A DNA stretch of 64,000 nt from Rana temporaria. Taxonomy: Eukaryota; Chordata; Amphibia; Anura; Ranidae. Positions 1 through 11,462 of this stretch are shown here, one piece after another. The notes beneath the pieces were generated by a model, which made no database searches, had not been told where the DNA came from, and was given only the letters and a program-made list of their open reading frames with translations. Each line of letters opens with the position of its first letter. The stretch's first letter is position 1. Position numbers and translations under genes: made by a program. The DNA is taken from contig NC_053489.1 in NCBI RefSeq assembly GCF_905171775.1, positions 593,195,844 to 593,259,843 of the forward strand, read 5' to 3'.

Positions 1-358
1 CCCCTGGGCGAAGCTGTATATATACAGGATTTCACCCAGGAGAGCCATTCTGCCACAGTATATCTGTGTGAGCCGGCCAGGAACCGGTTAATTGTGTGCA
101 TCAGTCACACACGTGTATGTTATTATTTATTATACAGGTTATGTTGTTGTATTTCACAGTAGCAAGTGTTGTTTGTTCACAGAGAAGTCTTTTCTTGTGA
201 ATTATTAATCACAAATGTTTTTACCATCATCAATAGGAATAGTTATCTCATATAAGATTATTTACACATAAGCACGGTTTTAAGCAAGGTTGGGTCCAGG
301 GAACAAGGTACAGTAATACCTTTTTGTAATTGAGGTGACCCTAGAAAAGGGGTATTAC
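1..358. other. Unassigned non-coding DNA
   Basis: AT-rich sequence with no convincing ORF, repeat boundary or RNA gene. It ends at the TTAA target of the next element. Confidence 0.5.
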
Positions 359-704
359 TTAAAGCCCAACTCCGCATAAATTCTCCCCTGCAGTGGGGCA
401 TAGGAAAGAGGATTTACTTACCGGATACTTCATTCCTCCATGCTGCCATCCTGCCCCCAAAGCATCTTCTTCCCCATGCTCCAGTAGCCTAAGATCCTGT
501 CGCAATACTGCATTGGCTCTGATAATGCAGAGGGACAGTTCACCACCAGGTCATAAGGGAGCACCATCTTCCAGGGAGAGCGGAGGATCAGGTAAATAAT
601 GTGATTTTGCTCTTCCTTAGAATAAATGAGCAGTTAACGTTTTGCCGTCAGGGACAGCTCCACTGAAGGAGATCATTTTCAAATTTCCCAGAGTTGGGCT
701 TTAA
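359..704. mobile_element. TTAA-flanked MITE
   Basis: A 338-bp non-autonomous element (363-700) has inverted ends AGCCCAACTC / GAGTTGGGCT and is flanked on both sides by TTAA (359-362 and 701-704). A TTAA target duplication is typical of the Kolobok and piggyBac superfamilies. No transposase is present. The short ORF inside (393-599) has no recognisable domain and is not called a gene. Confidence 0.7.
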
Positions 705-2178
705 GACACCAACATTTGTGTGCCATTTGTGGCCAATGTCAGGTTTTAGGGTTCCCCTATTGTATCCAAAACAAAAAAAAAAAATAAACAATTAATGGAC
801 TGATTGGATTTTAAATGATTTAAGGGTGATTTTAGTATCCAGCCTAGCATTTTTCTGTTGATGTATATGTAGACATCTGTGAATAGAATTACATAGATCA
901 AAAACTGAGCAATTCTTAAATCAAATGATCAAAAAAAAAATTCAGGTCTCATGCAACTGACTAGGATATTTAATAGTTATTTGAAGGATACATTTAAATA
1001 TGTTTTGTTATTAGAAGCTAGTAAAAAATGACTATTTATTGGGGATTATCCGTTTAAAAGTGTGGCGGCTTCAAAGTGAAGGACTTGTGGTAGAAAATAC
1101 AACTAGCAAAAGCTTTACACAAGACCACATTTCAAAACACTGTTAAAAATGTCAGACCTAAAGTTTCACAGTCTCATTTCCACAAGAAGCGATGCATGAC
1201 CCAGAAGATTAAGTTACTCAGACTTGGAACTGTATGAGACTTCCACACTTGAAAAAGCAGCCAGAGTACATGGATCAACACATAAAATAAAATATATGGA
1301 TCATCCAGATTCACCCAAGGGTTAATTGACCTAATTTAAATGTCTGCTCTGCAAAAGAATGGTTGGTAGATTTTTGGATTTGCTAAGAAGATGATTTTTT
1401 TGTTCTTGTCGAGAAATACTTTTTTCTTATAAACAAGGATTGTAAATTTTGATAGCCAGAGCAAAACTTGGAAATTTATAGCTATTGTCAGTGGTGAAGG
1501 TAATCAATCAAGTGTTCATCAACTGGCAAAATGAAACAAGTAATTTTATATACTTGCATCAGTTTATTTATATCAATCCCAGGGTCTTTAAGTTCCACAG
1601 TAACTGTAAGTCTAGGCAGATGCTAACTATTAAGGTTAGCATAGTCATCAAAATAATTAATCCAAAGGGGCTTAGAAAGCCAGGAAAACTAAAGACTAAA
1701 ACTGGCTGAATATGCTACAAATTACACATCTACTAGTTCAGGTTAAAATGTGCATAGATCTCAATTTTCATGGGTTTGCATGATCTGTCTAGATAAATTG
1801 AATGTGTTTGCCTAATTATATATTCAGGTTTTTGTGTCAGGTAATAATAATTTTAACACATAATCATATCTTATGTTTTTTTTTAGTGTGTTCCTACATT
1901 GCATTAAATTATCTTACACTTACAAATGTAAAATGGAAAATGTTAAAGAAAATGGCACATATAGGAAGCTTAAAGACAACCTGTCAGTCAGTTAAAACTT
2001 TAGGCGCTCATTCACACCTTTCTGGTCCATCACGCATTACCATAGAAACAGGTAAAAACCTGAACTGAACAAAGGACTAGTCAAGAGTATTTCCTGTGGT
2101 TCCCCTGTTTCTGATATTTTCTGTCTTGTCAGGTAATTCTCTACACTCATTACCGTATCATTACCGCTAGATAAAACT
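705..2178. other. Unassigned AT-rich DNA
   Basis: AT-rich DNA with short A-runs near 772-784 and 932-940. The small ORFs here are low-complexity and frame-inconsistent. I see no domain, splice-framed exon or terminal repeats. Confidence 0.5.
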
Positions 2179-2263
2179 GTGCCCATCATATGCAGCCTCA
2201 CTGTGCCAATCAATTTCAGCCTCACGGTGCCCATCAATTGCAGCCTCACTGTGCCCGTCACAG
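2179..2263. repeat. 24-bp minisatellite, about 3.5 copies
   Basis: Units start at 2179, 2203, 2227 and 2251 (last partial) and follow the pattern GTGCCCATCA + about 6 variable bases + GCCTCACT. It is a short, diverged array immediately upstream of the longer 31-bp array. Confidence 0.8.
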
Positions 2264-2331
2264 TAGGGCAATCACATCCACATTTCAAGTAAAATAAAAC
2301 CACTTAATCAGTCCTCACCAGAGCCCCCTTT

Positions 2332-3897
2332 TACATCACATGTCCCAATCAGAGACCTCCTTTACAGCAGGTGCCACCCTTTACTTCAGGTGCCCCAATC
2401 AGAGTGCCTCTTTACATCAGGTGTCCCCATCAGTGTCCTCCTTTACATCAGATGTCCCCATCAAAGTCCCCCTTTACATCAGATCAGATGTTCCTATCAG
2501 AGTCCACCTTTACATCAGGTGCCCCCTTTACAACAGGTGTCCCCATGAGCATCCCCCTATAAATCAGGTGTCCTCACCAGAGTCCCTCTTTACATCAGAT
2601 GTCCGCATTAGAGTCCTCCTTTACATTAGATGTCACCATAAGAGCCCCCGTTTACATTAGATGTCCCCATCAGAGTATTCATTTACATTAGATGTCCCCA
2701 TCAGAGTCCTCCTTTACATTAGATGCCCCTATCAGAGTCCCCCTTTACATGAGATGTCAACATCAGAGTTCCCCTTTACATTAGATGTCGCCTTCAGAGT
2801 CCTCCTTTACATTAGATGTCCCCATCAGAGTCCCCCTCTACATTGGATGTCCCCTTTAGAGTCCTCCTTTACATTAAATGTCCCCATCCGAGCCCCCTTT
2901 ACATTAGATGTCACTATCAGAGTCTTCCTTTACATTAGGTGCCCCAATCAGAGTCCCCCTTTACATTAGATGTCATCATCAGAGTCCTCCTTTACATCAT
3001 ATGTCCCCATCAGAGTCCCCCTTTACATTAGATGTCCCCTTTAGAGTCCTCCTTTATATTAGATGTCCCCATCATAGTCCCCCTTTACAGCAGATGTCAC
3101 CATCAGAGCCCCCTTTACATTAGAGGTCATCATCAGAGTCCTCCTTTACATCACATGTCACAATCAGAGCCCCCTTTTGCAGCAGATGTCACCATCAAAA
3201 TCCCCCTTTACAGCAGATGTCAACATCAGAGCCCCCTTTACATTAGAGGTCATCACCAGAGTCCTCCTTTACATCACAGGTCCCCATCAGAGCCCCCTTT
3301 ACAGCAGATGTCCCCATCAGAGTCCCCCTTTACAGCAGATGTCACCATCAGAGCCCTCATTACATTGAATGTCCCCATCAGAGTCCCCCTTTACAGCAGA
3401 TGTCACCATCAGAGCCCTCATTACATTAGATGTCCCCATCAGAGTCCCCCTTTACAGCAGATGTCACCATCAGAGCCCTCATTACATTAGATGTCATTAT
3501 CAGAGCCCCCTTTTAATCAGATGTCCCCATCAGAGTCCCCCTTTACAGGAGATGTCACTATCAGAGCCCTTCTTTACATTAGATGTCATCAGAGCCCTCA
3601 TTTACATCACATGTCACCATCAGAGCCCTCCTTTACATCAGTTGTCCACATCAGAGCCTCCCTTTACATCAGTTGTCCCCATCAGCGCACCCCTTTATAG
3701 CAGATGTCACCATCGGAGCCCACCTTTACAGCAGATGTCACCATCAGATCCCCTTTACATAAGATGTCATAATCAGAGTCCTACTTTACATCACATGTCA
3801 CCACTAGAGCCCCCCTTTACAGCAGATGTCCCCATCAGAGCCCCCTTTACAGCAGATGCCCCCATGAGAGCCCCCCTTTACATTAGATGTAAAAAGT
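2332..3897. repeat. 31-bp minisatellite, about 50 copies
   Basis: The array repeats a unit close to GATGTCCCCATCAGAGTCCY followed by CCTTTACATTA or CCTTTACAGCA. The 31-bp period shows in the reading frames, because translated text recurs every 31 residues (three units). That is why long ORFs appear in all forward frames. Variants at the unit end (ACATTA, ACATCA, ACAGCA) alternate in blocks, which suggests local amplification. The ORFs of 100-176 codons here are artefacts of the repeat. Confidence 0.92.
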
Positions 3898-4238
3898 AAC
3901 AAGTGGTAATAAAACAAATAAATGAAACTAGTGAAGTCCTAGAAAACATAATTAGTGCAAAATCTTCTAGGGGTTCAAAAATTGAAGAAAACCACCACCA
4001 AAAGTGAAGACAACATCAGGAATGCACACTTACCAGATGGCAAGTAAGGATAGCTTGCGGCTGTAAACCCCAGCCCGGGCCTTTAACAAAAGCTGCAGCA
4101 CTCACCAATGAAGGCAACCAATGAATTCTTAAGACATGGATGTTCCCAGGCAGATGGAATACCGAGAAATAATTAAGGACTTACAATAGTGAAACACCGT
4201 AAAAAAGTAGTATCAAATTTAATGAGATAAAAAAACAC
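3898..4238. other. Unassigned DNA flanking an inverted-repeat element
   Basis: No ORF or repeat boundary that I can define. It may be outer sequence of the element that follows, but I find no partner for it beyond 6232. Confidence 0.4.
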
Positions 4239-4725
4239 TTACAAGAAAACGATCGTAAGATCAGCATATAAAATAAAGCCGGCCGGCTAAGCGAACGCCC
4301 GTCCGCTCGGACTGTCACGCGATAACATTTGCACGTCTCCTTCTCCCGACACATGTTTCGTCACACAAATGACGCCATCTGGGGCATGGGCGACGCACTG
4401 ACGCATCGCATTAAATACAATAATAGGAAACCAAGCCTCGATCTGAGTCGTGAGCTCCGAACGCTCGCATATGGTAACCTAGAGGTTCAAAAACTGTTTG
4501 CATCAGGAAGAACCCCAGAAAAATAAGGAAAGAACGTTGTGAGCTTCAAACGTTCATATATGGTAGCCTAAAGGTTCAAACACTGTTTACATCAGGAACA
4601 ACCTCAGAGAAAATAAAAAAAAACAGGATTCTGATCCAGAAAACCCAAAAAATGTTTGTATGAAAATGTCAATATCCCAGATGAAGGGGCATAGATCCTC
4701 TACCCAAAAAAACAATGGAGGGTAT

Positions 4726-5111
4726 CAGGGGCGGACTGACAACTCATGGGGCCCCCAGGGCAATATGAGATTATGGGGCCCCCGGGAAATAGATTATGGG
4801 GCCACACAGTATACACACACACACATACAGTATGCATGCACAGTATACACACACATACAGTATACACACACACAATATACACACACAGTATACATACACT
4901 GAGAAGGTTCGGGAGAGGTGGGGCAGTTATAATCTTGGGATTTTTAGACCAAAAGGGTGTCGGTAAGGGACATTTCAGGGACAGATGTAAAAAAAAATGA
5001 TTTTTACATACTGTCCCTGGTTTTACTGAGGCTGGCAACCCTGATGGGGCCCCCTAGTGGCATGGGGCCCTCGGGCAGTGCCAGAGTTCCTGAATGGTCA
5101 GTCCGCCCCTG
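4726..5111. mobile_element. hAT-type MITE, 386 bp
   Basis: The inverted ends are exact, CAGGGGCGGACTGAC at the left and its complement at the right. A perfect 8-bp target duplication, GAGGGTAT, lies at 4718-4725 and 5112-5119. Eight-base duplications and CAGGG ends are hallmarks of hAT elements. The interior is GGGGCCCC-rich and carries a CA-type microsatellite. It has no coding capacity. Confidence 0.93.
4806..4892. repeat. Imperfect (CA)n microsatellite
   Basis: Runs of ACACAC broken by ATACAGTAT units. It lies inside the hAT MITE and probably expanded after insertion. Confidence 0.85.
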
Positions 5112-5537
5112 GAGGGTATGAATTACCTAACCAAATGTCACAGACTCCATCTATTGTTCAATGGAGGAATCAATACATATCCCTATAAAAAAAAAATCAA
5201 TAACATATGTGCGTCTAGAACCAACGCACATCCAATAAAAATGCAATGAATCATATGTATCCAAACAAAACATTAGAATATATATAATAAAAATGTTATT
5301 AAATATTATATATAAAAAAAATAATAAAAAATGTGACCAAAAAACAAAAAGGGCAACAAAAAATTAAAAATATATTCAAACAGTAAATGTTAAATTACTG
5401 GTTAATGAAGGCGGGACCTCTGAGTGAAAAATTTAATTAAAAAGATAAAAAAAAAAAAAAATGAAAATAACAGTATGTCAACCCCAGGGGAGGAAAATGA
5501 CTCCTCCCCTGAGAAAAATCATACTAATCCTCATTAA

Positions 5538-6046
5538 AGGAACACTAAAGGTACAATTATTTTTTTTTTAAAATAACATACATGTTATACTTACCTCCAC
5601 TGTGCAGATCGTTTTGCACAGAGTGACCCGGATCCGTGTCTTCTGGGGTCCCTCGGCGGCTGTCTCGGCTCCTCCTCGCAAAAGCTTTCCACGTTCATGC
5701 GAGCTCCCTCGCATGGTGGAAAGCTTTTGCGAGCGCGCTCCCGTGATACAGCAGCGGCCATAGCCGCCGACTGTATCACTCGGCCCCGCCCCCCGGTGCG
5801 CCGCTTCATCCGCTGTGATTGACAGCAGCGCCAGCCAATGGCTGCGCTGCTATCAATCCGCCCAGCCTAGCCAATCAACGGCCAGGCTGGGAACCGAGCA
5901 GGATGACAAGCACGCGCCCGGGACTTTCGAACGGTGAGGTAAGTAAAACAGGGGCTCGGGGGGGGGGGGGCGTTGCTGTCAGATGTTTTTTTACCTTAAT
6001 ACATAGGATGCATTAAGGTAAAAAAACTTTTACCTTTACAACTCCT
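5538..6046. mobile_element. TTAA-flanked MITE, 509 bp
   Basis: TTAA lies at 5534-5537 and 6047-6050. The ends are AGGAACACTAAAGGTA and, inverted, AGGAGTTGTAAAGGTA. The middle contains a hairpin around the GCAAAAGCTTTCCAC motifs (about 5678-5732) and a GC-rich core with a G-run (5959-5970). It belongs to the same broad TTAA-target group as the elements at 6650 and 50034. It is non-coding. Confidence 0.8.
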
Positions 6047-6232
6047 TTAAGTTTTCTCCCACCCCACAACTCAGATCGAGGCTTGGTTTCCTATTATTGT
6101 ATTTGTGTGATGAACCGCGCAACGGGAGAAGGAGACGTGCTGATGTTATCGCGTGACAGTCCGAGCGGACGGGCGTTCGCTTAGCCGGCCGGCTTTATTT
6201 CATATGCTGATCTTACGATCGTTTTCTTGTAA

Positions 6233-6640
6233 AGCCTTGTACACACGATCAGTCCATCCGATGAGAACGGTCTGAAGGACCGCTGTCATCGGTTAACCGA
6301 TAAAGCAGACGGATGATCTGTCGCGCCTACACACCATCGGTTAATTAACCGATCGCGTCAGAACGCGGTGACGTGTCTTATAAAAACGTTGTTTTTTATC
6401 ATGAAAAAAAACGAAGTTTTTCCAACTTCATCATTAAAAATGATGTTGCCCACACACCATCGTTTTTGAAAAATGGTGAACAAAGCGACGGCACTCTAAA
6501 GGGGAAGTTCTATTCGCCTTGAGGCTGCTTTTAGCTGGTTACTTGTTTTAAACCTGCGCATGCCCAGAAGCAAGTTATGAGACCGGAGGTAAAACTACCA
6601 TTCCTAATGGAGTAAGCACATTCATCAAGCTGTAACAGAC
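6233..6640. mobile_element. CGTACACACG-type MITE, truncated
   Basis: It begins with GCCTTGTACACACGATCAGTCC and contains the internal motifs ATCGGTTAACCGAT and CATCGGTTAATTAACCGAT, which also appear in the intact relative at 45063-45480. The right terminus is missing. The sequence fades into a region with CCTGCGCATGCCCAGAAG, an internal motif of the family, before the next MITE. Confidence 0.65.
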
Positions 6641-6649
6641 AAATTACCT

Positions 6650-6974
6650 TATTTCTTCTGAAAAATCCTCACTTCCTGTTCTTCTGTCTGTAACTCCACA
6701 CAGAAATGCAAGGCTTTCTCCCTGGTGTGGAGTGTCGTGCTCGCCCCTGCTTGACCCCTCCCCCTTCAAGGGAGGGAGCGTGCACTACACTCCACACCAC
6801 GGAGAAAGTCTTGCATTACTGTGTGGAGTTACAGACAGAAGAACAGGAAGTGAGGATATCTCAGAAGAAATAAGGACATTTAAAAGCAAAATTGAAGGAT
6901 GAGGTAAGTGAAGGAGGACTGCACTAAGGTAAAGGAAGCTATTTAGGGAAATTTTTTTTACCTTTACAACCCCT
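6650..6974. mobile_element. TTAA palindromic MITE, 5'-truncated
   Basis: The right half matches the intact copy at 50034-50524: the ACAGACAGAAGAACAGGAAG segment, the AAGGTAAAGGAAGCTATTTA segment, and the end TTTACAACCCCT followed by TTAA (6975-6978). The left terminus is missing. The surviving core is a hairpin of about 100-bp arms around 6735. Confidence 0.75.
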
Positions 6975-7043
6975 TTAATTATTTTTATGTACAAGGTCTG
7001 TGGTCTAAAATGTTCCTTGCATATGGGACATTTAGCTTCTGTG

Positions 7044-7766
7044 CATGCGCCCAGTGCTGTGTTTTGGCCTATGCCAACAAGGCCTAAGCCTAGGATGGCA
7101 CTTTGCGGGGGGTGGCAAACCCCCCCCAAAAGGCACCCACGCTCTGCTCCCACCTCCCGCATGCAAGGCCACCATCAGAGGAGGACAGTGCAGTGGTGTT
7201 GTGAGTGTGGAGGGGGCCGAGAAGCAGTTTTAGTAGGAGCCGTCAAGCCACCCCCCCCAAAGCCGTGACTCTATCTCTCTGATTGGCCCTTTGTTGTGGC
7301 CAATCATGGGGAGGGAAACAGTTGGCAGGAAGATGGGTGGCAGCGTGGCAAACCCAATTAAAGCCAGTGTCTCTGTCTTCTCATTTCAGCTGACAGAAAG
7401 GGGAGGGGGCAAGCGGGTAAGATACACAGACAGCCCGCAGCTCTCCTCTCCCTGTCACAGCGCTGCTGCTCCATTTGCCAGAGAATTCGGCAGCAACGCT
7501 GTGACAGGTAGAGGAGAGCTGTGGGCTGTCTGTGTATCTTCCCCACTCACCCCCTCCCCTTTCTGTCAGCTGAAGAGAGAGCAGCTCTAATTGGGTTTGC
7601 TGTGCAGCCATGAGCGGGAAAGATACACAGACAACCGGCAGCTATCCTCTCCCTGTCACATTGCTGCTGCTCCATTTTCCAGAGAACTCGGCAGGGAGAA
7701 GGGAGCTGCAGGCTGTCTGGATATCTCCCCCGCTCGTCCCCCCTTCCCTTTCTGTCAGCTGAAGAG
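7044..7766. mobile_element. Left part of an older repeat split by the giant hAT
   Basis: It starts near a GGCCTA/CCTAGG-rich terminus (7070-7100) resembling, in inverse, the end near 20520-20545. Inside are repeated modules of CTGACAGAAAGGGGAGGGGG and GATACACAGACAGC in both orientations, forming hairpins. A motif at 7573-7602, CTAATTGGGTTTGC, recurs at 18837 just beyond the insertion, so the host repeat continues there. ORFs on both strands are by-products of these inverted modules. Confidence 0.5.
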
Positions 7767-7782
7767 TAGGGATGAGCTTCGT

Positions 7783-7813
7783 GTTCGAGTCGAACTCATG
7801 TTCGACTCGAACA
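7783..7813. repeat. Subterminal palindrome of the giant hAT
   Basis: GTTCGAGTCGAAC and GTTCGACTCGAAC face each other around CATG. This is a short hairpin 16 bp inside the left end. Subterminal repeats in hATs often bind transposase, but that role is inferred. Confidence 0.7.
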
Positions 7814-7928
7814 TCGTATGTTTGGCAGTTCGTTGAAATACGAACGTTATGGGCCATTCGCGCCAAATTCGAGTGGAGTGTCACAGCCCATAATTCACTC
7901 CGGCATAGCAGTGCATTGCTGGCTGATG

Positions 7929-8067
7929 ATTGGCCAAGCATGCACTTTGACCCACATGCTTGGCCAATCACAGCTTGCAAAAAACGGAGAGTCATAATTG
8001 GCCAAAGCCAGGGTGGCTTTGGCCAATTATGGCTCAGGGGGTTTAGTACACGCCCCACACTATAAAA
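7929..8067 (+). promoter_or_regulatory. CCAAT/TATA promoter of the giant hAT
   Basis: TATAAAA lies at 8061-8067. Upstream are four CCAAT boxes in two facing pairs: ATTGG at 7929 with CCAAT at 7964, and ATTGG at 7997 with CCAAT at 8023. Each pair sits in a hairpin (GATTGGCCAAGC and AATTGGCCAAAG with their inverses). CCAAT boxes are NF-Y sites, normally 60-100 bp upstream of a start site. Transcription would start near 8090, 7.3 kb before the transposase ATG. A possible splice donor CAG|GTAG lies at 8146/8147. Confidence 0.65.
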
Positions 8068-8283
8068 GGCCACCTGCAGGTCGGCCTTGTGTAGTGTGTT
8101 GCGGTGGTTAAGAGAAGACAGAGAGAGAGAGTGTCATTTATTGCAGGTAGATAGAGCAGGCAGGCAGGCAGGCTAGTCAGTTAGAGTTACAGTGTGTAGA
8201 GGATATATATTCATCCCAGGTGTTGTATATATATTTATACACTGTATAGTTTAGGTAGATCCGCTCTTCCTAATTTACTGACA

Positions 8284-8476
8284 GGCAAGCAGGTGATTGT
8301 GCTAGCTGCAGTATTCTCACGTGGTGTACTGTCTGTGTCCTCTGCAGTGTGCACCTAAAGCTACGTGGTGTGTGTACTGTCCGTGTCCTCTGCACATTGT
8401 GCACCTAACGTAAAGCTGGTGTTTCTCATATTTACTCCTAGAAGCAGAGATCCTCTCATATTATTACTACAGGCAG
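8284..8476. repeat. First unit of the 181-bp array
   Basis: A diverged first copy of the satellite unit, containing TGTCCTCTGCAG, the CACATTGTGCACCTAACG segment and CTACAGGCAG. It is interrupted at its end by nested hAT copy 1. Confidence 0.8.
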
Positions 8477-11273
8477 TAGGGTGACCACGTGTCCCGGATT
8501 GCCCGGGATTGTCCCTTAATTAATGCTTGTGTCCCGTGTCCCGGACACCCTCATTACGGGACAATACAGAGTCCCGGAATTGGCCTGGGCAGATCTAATG
8601 CCCCCTAAAATAGCCTTTGCATACACCCTCTCTGTCTCAGCCTGTGGTGGACCCCTAGCTGACAGAGAGTGAGACCCCTATTCACCACCGCTGGCTCAGT
8701 GCCCAAACTGGTTGCTACCTGCCTCCGGCTTGGCGTGTAGCAACCAGTGACGTCAGAGCAGCAGAGAGGCAGAGACCTATCACAGCGGAGGAGAGTTTAA
8801 CTTCCTCCTCCGCGCCTTCTGTTCAGCTCCACCCACCTCCTCGTGTATGTTCTGGAGTCCAGCCGGCAGCCAGAAGAAACATCGGACTCTGAGACAGACT
8901 GCAGTGTACAACTAAGGCAAGTAACATGCAAAGCACTGACCAGCATTGAAGATCCATCGGTGTTATAATCCTGTCAGCTCTCCCCCAGCAGTCAGAGTTC
9001 AGCACGTGTAAGACACTGGAGTGTGTGTCTGCACAGTACACTCAGAGGCTTGCTCCAGGCAAGGGTCGGCAGGAGAGGACACATGACACCCTGGATGGAA
9101 GGAGGAAACATCCTTAGATATCAGGGCAGGGTTCATGCTGGGACTTGTAATCCTTCACTTTTGGGGATGTGACCCCCCCCCAAAGTAAAGAACTACAGGT
9201 GCCAGCATGAACCCCTCAGAGCTGAAGATGTTTCCCGAACACATGATAACTCCTCACACCCAGTCCTGTCCAGCTGCTCAATGTCTCTTCTCTCCCACTA
9301 CTTGTTTGCCTCTCCCTGCAGCAGCCCCCTCCCCCCTCCTCCTTCACCCTCAGCCTTTCATGTTCTGCCACCTTTTCACATACTAGTCTTGTTACCCCCT
9401 CTGTATACCAAGCAAACCTCTCAGTAGTGGCTCATCAGCAACTATCACAACCTCAGAATCCTGCCAGCATTCCATTCATTGCTCCTTTAAACTGCCAGAA
9501 ATGTTTTAGTTACTCCACTGCAGCGGTGTAACTACAGGGGGCGCCATTGCAACCCAGCCTCATACTCCAGGATGGTCCATGCAGCTTCCCTCTAAACCTG
9601 GATAGGAGGGGCGGAATATAGAGGAACTGATGCCCTCCATGTTCTTCTTGCAGCCACTGAATGCCTGCAGGAGGTAAGGGAGGAAAAGCGGGCATTCAGT
9701 GGCTGCAAGAAGAACATGGGGGGCATCAGTTCCTCTATATGCCACCCCTCCTATCCAGTTTTCTTCTGCTGCCCACAGGTCCCTCAACACTCTCCTGGCT
9801 GATCTTCCCCAGTAACTTCTCTGCTCCCTCCCACCTCACCCCCCATTCTCCAACCCCCTGCTGTCCTCTGGTCCCACCTGTGCTGTTCTTCAGTCCCCCC
9901 TCCTGTGCTGTTCTTCAGTCCCCCCTCCTGTGCTGTTCTTCAGTCCCCCCTCCTGTGCTGTTCTTCAGTCCCCCCTCCTGTGCTGTCCTCTGGTCCCACC
10001 TGTGCTGTTCTTTAGTCCCCCCCCTCCTGTGCTGTCCTCTGGTCCCACCTGTGCTGTTCTTCAGTCCCCCCCTCCTGTGCTGTCCTCTGGTCCCACCCTG
10101 TGCTGTTCTTCAGTCCCCACCCTCCTGTGCTGTCCTCTGGTCCCACCTGTGCTGTTCTTCAGTCCCCCCCTCCTGTGCTGTCCTCTGGTCCCACCTGTGC
10201 TGTTCTTCAGTCCCCCCCCTCCTGTGCTGTCCTCTGGTCCCACTCTGTGCTGTTCTTCAGTCCCCCCTCCTGTGCTGTCCTCTGGTCCCACCCTGTGCTG
10301 TTCTTCAGTCCCCCCCTCCTGTGCTGTCCTCTGGTCCCACCCTGTGCTGTTCTTCAGCCCCCCCTCCTGTGCTGTCCTCTGGTCCCACCCTGTGCTGTTC
10401 TTCAGTCTCCCCCTCCTTTGCTGTCCTCTGGTCCCACCCTGTGCTGTTCTTCAGTCCCCCCCCTCCTGTGCTGTCCTCTGGTCCCACCTGTGCTGTTCTT
10501 CAGTCCCCCCCTCCTGTGCTGTCCTCTGGTCCCACCTGTGCTGTTCTTCAGTCCCCCCTCCTGTGCTGTCCTCTGGTCCCACTCTGTGCTGTTCTTCAGT
10601 CCCCCCCTCCTGTGCTATCCTCTGGTCCCACCCTGTGCTGTTCTTCAGTCCCCCCCTCCTGTGCTGTCCTCTGGTCCCACCCTGTGCTGTTCTTCTCCCC
10701 CCCCCCCCTCCTGTGCTGTCCTCTGGTCCCACCCTGTGCTGTTCTTCAGTCTCCCCCTCCTTTGCTGTCCTCTGGTCCCACCCTGTGCTGTTCTTCAGTC
10801 CCCCCCTCCTGTGCTGTCCTCTGGTCCCACCTGTGCTGTTCTTTAGTCCCCCCCTCCTGTGCTGTTCCTGATTTGGAGGAACTGTCCCTCATTTAGAGCA
10901 TTGTCCCTCTACCCCTCTGTTCCTCTTTCCTCCTTGTTTGTCCCTCAAGGAGCCAATATAAAAGAATAGTAGTGGTAAAAAAGCACCTGTGGGTTTAACC
11001 AGTTTTTCTTTGTTTATAATTCTCCTACATATTTTTGCTAATAGGTGTCCTTCATTTCCATCTCAGAAAGTTGGGAGGTGTGCCTCTATCCATCCCACTG
11101 CCCCTCTGACTACTCTGTGCCCCCCCCCACTCAGTTGTTTTTCTTGATGCCTAGGGCCCACTTTTGATCTCGCACATGGGCCCGCTGATTTCATACGCCC
11201 CTGCCCCAAAAATCTGCAAAAAAAATGGGGGGGGGGTGTCCCTGAATGGCAGTTTGGAAATGTGGTCACCCTA
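8477..11273. mobile_element. Nested hAT copy 1, 2,797 bp
   Basis: The ends are TAGGGTGACCAC and GTGGTCACCCTA. A perfect 8-bp duplication, ACAGGCAG, lies at 8469-8476 and 11274-11281. It was inserted into a satellite unit at the CTACAGGCAG|GGTATATTG joint seen intact in later units. The left part has GTGTCCCGG motifs in both orientations. The middle is a large minisatellite (9856-10860). No transposase reading is recognisable, so I take it as non-autonomous. Confidence 0.9.
9856..10860. repeat. 48-bp dimeric minisatellite (copy 1)
   Basis: The unit is a dimer of two related halves, CTGTTCTTCAGTCCCCCCTC with CTGTG, and CTGTCCTCTGGTCCCACCTG. About 21 dimers are present, with variable C-run lengths (up to eleven Cs near 10696). 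The forward ORF of 411 codons and several others run through it only because the repeat lacks stops. Confidence 0.93.
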
Positions 11274-11462
11274 ACAGGCAGGGTATATTGCTGCAAGTAC
11301 TTTCATGTGGTGTACTGTCTGTGTCCTCTGCAGTGTGCACCTAAAGCTACGTGGTGCATGTACTGTCCGTGTCCTCTGCACATTGTGCACCTAACGTAAA
11401 GCTGGTGTTTCTCATATTTACTCCTAGAAGCAGAGATCCTCTCATATTATTACTACAGGCAG
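11274..11462. repeat. Satellite unit between the two nested hAT copies
   Basis: One complete 180-181-bp unit, from GGCAGGGTATATTGCTGC to CTACAGGCAG, separates the two nested hATs. Together with copy 2 it forms the duplicated segment. Confidence 0.88.

Larger units (their letters stand above)
4239..6232. mobile_element. Inverted-repeat element with two nested insertions
   Basis: Left arm 4239-4453 is matched in inverse by right arm 6065-6232. Both contain TTACAAGAAAACGATCG at the outer end, the GCCGGCCGGCTAAGCGAACG segment, and an inner stretch with CAATAATAGGAAACCAAGCC. The left arm has about 45 extra bases that include ACACATGTTTCGTCA. The loop holds a hAT MITE (4726-5111), a TTAA MITE (5538-6046) and AT-rich filler. 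No transposase is seen. I cannot assign the superfamily, since no target duplication is clear. Confidence 0.75.

Noticed and set aside
393..599. 68-codon ORF near the window start
   Set aside because: It lies wholly inside a TTAA-flanked MITE and has no domain.
2332..3897. CRISPR-like regular repeat
   Set aside because: Units are contiguous with no spacers, the context is eukaryotic, and there are no cas genes.
2340..3899. Multiple ORFs up to 176 codons
   Set aside because: Translation of the 31-bp minisatellite; the residue period of 31 equals three repeat units.
7291..8073. Overlapping ORFs on both strands around the left edge of the giant hAT
   Set aside because: They cross the transposon boundary and follow inverted CTGACAGAAAGG and CCAAT-box hairpins.
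9661..10896. 411-codon ORF, plus 313- and 248-codon ORFs in other frames
   Set aside because: They run through a C-rich 48-bp minisatellite that lacks stops in several frames. Composition is Cys/Pro/Ser/Val repeats without a domain.
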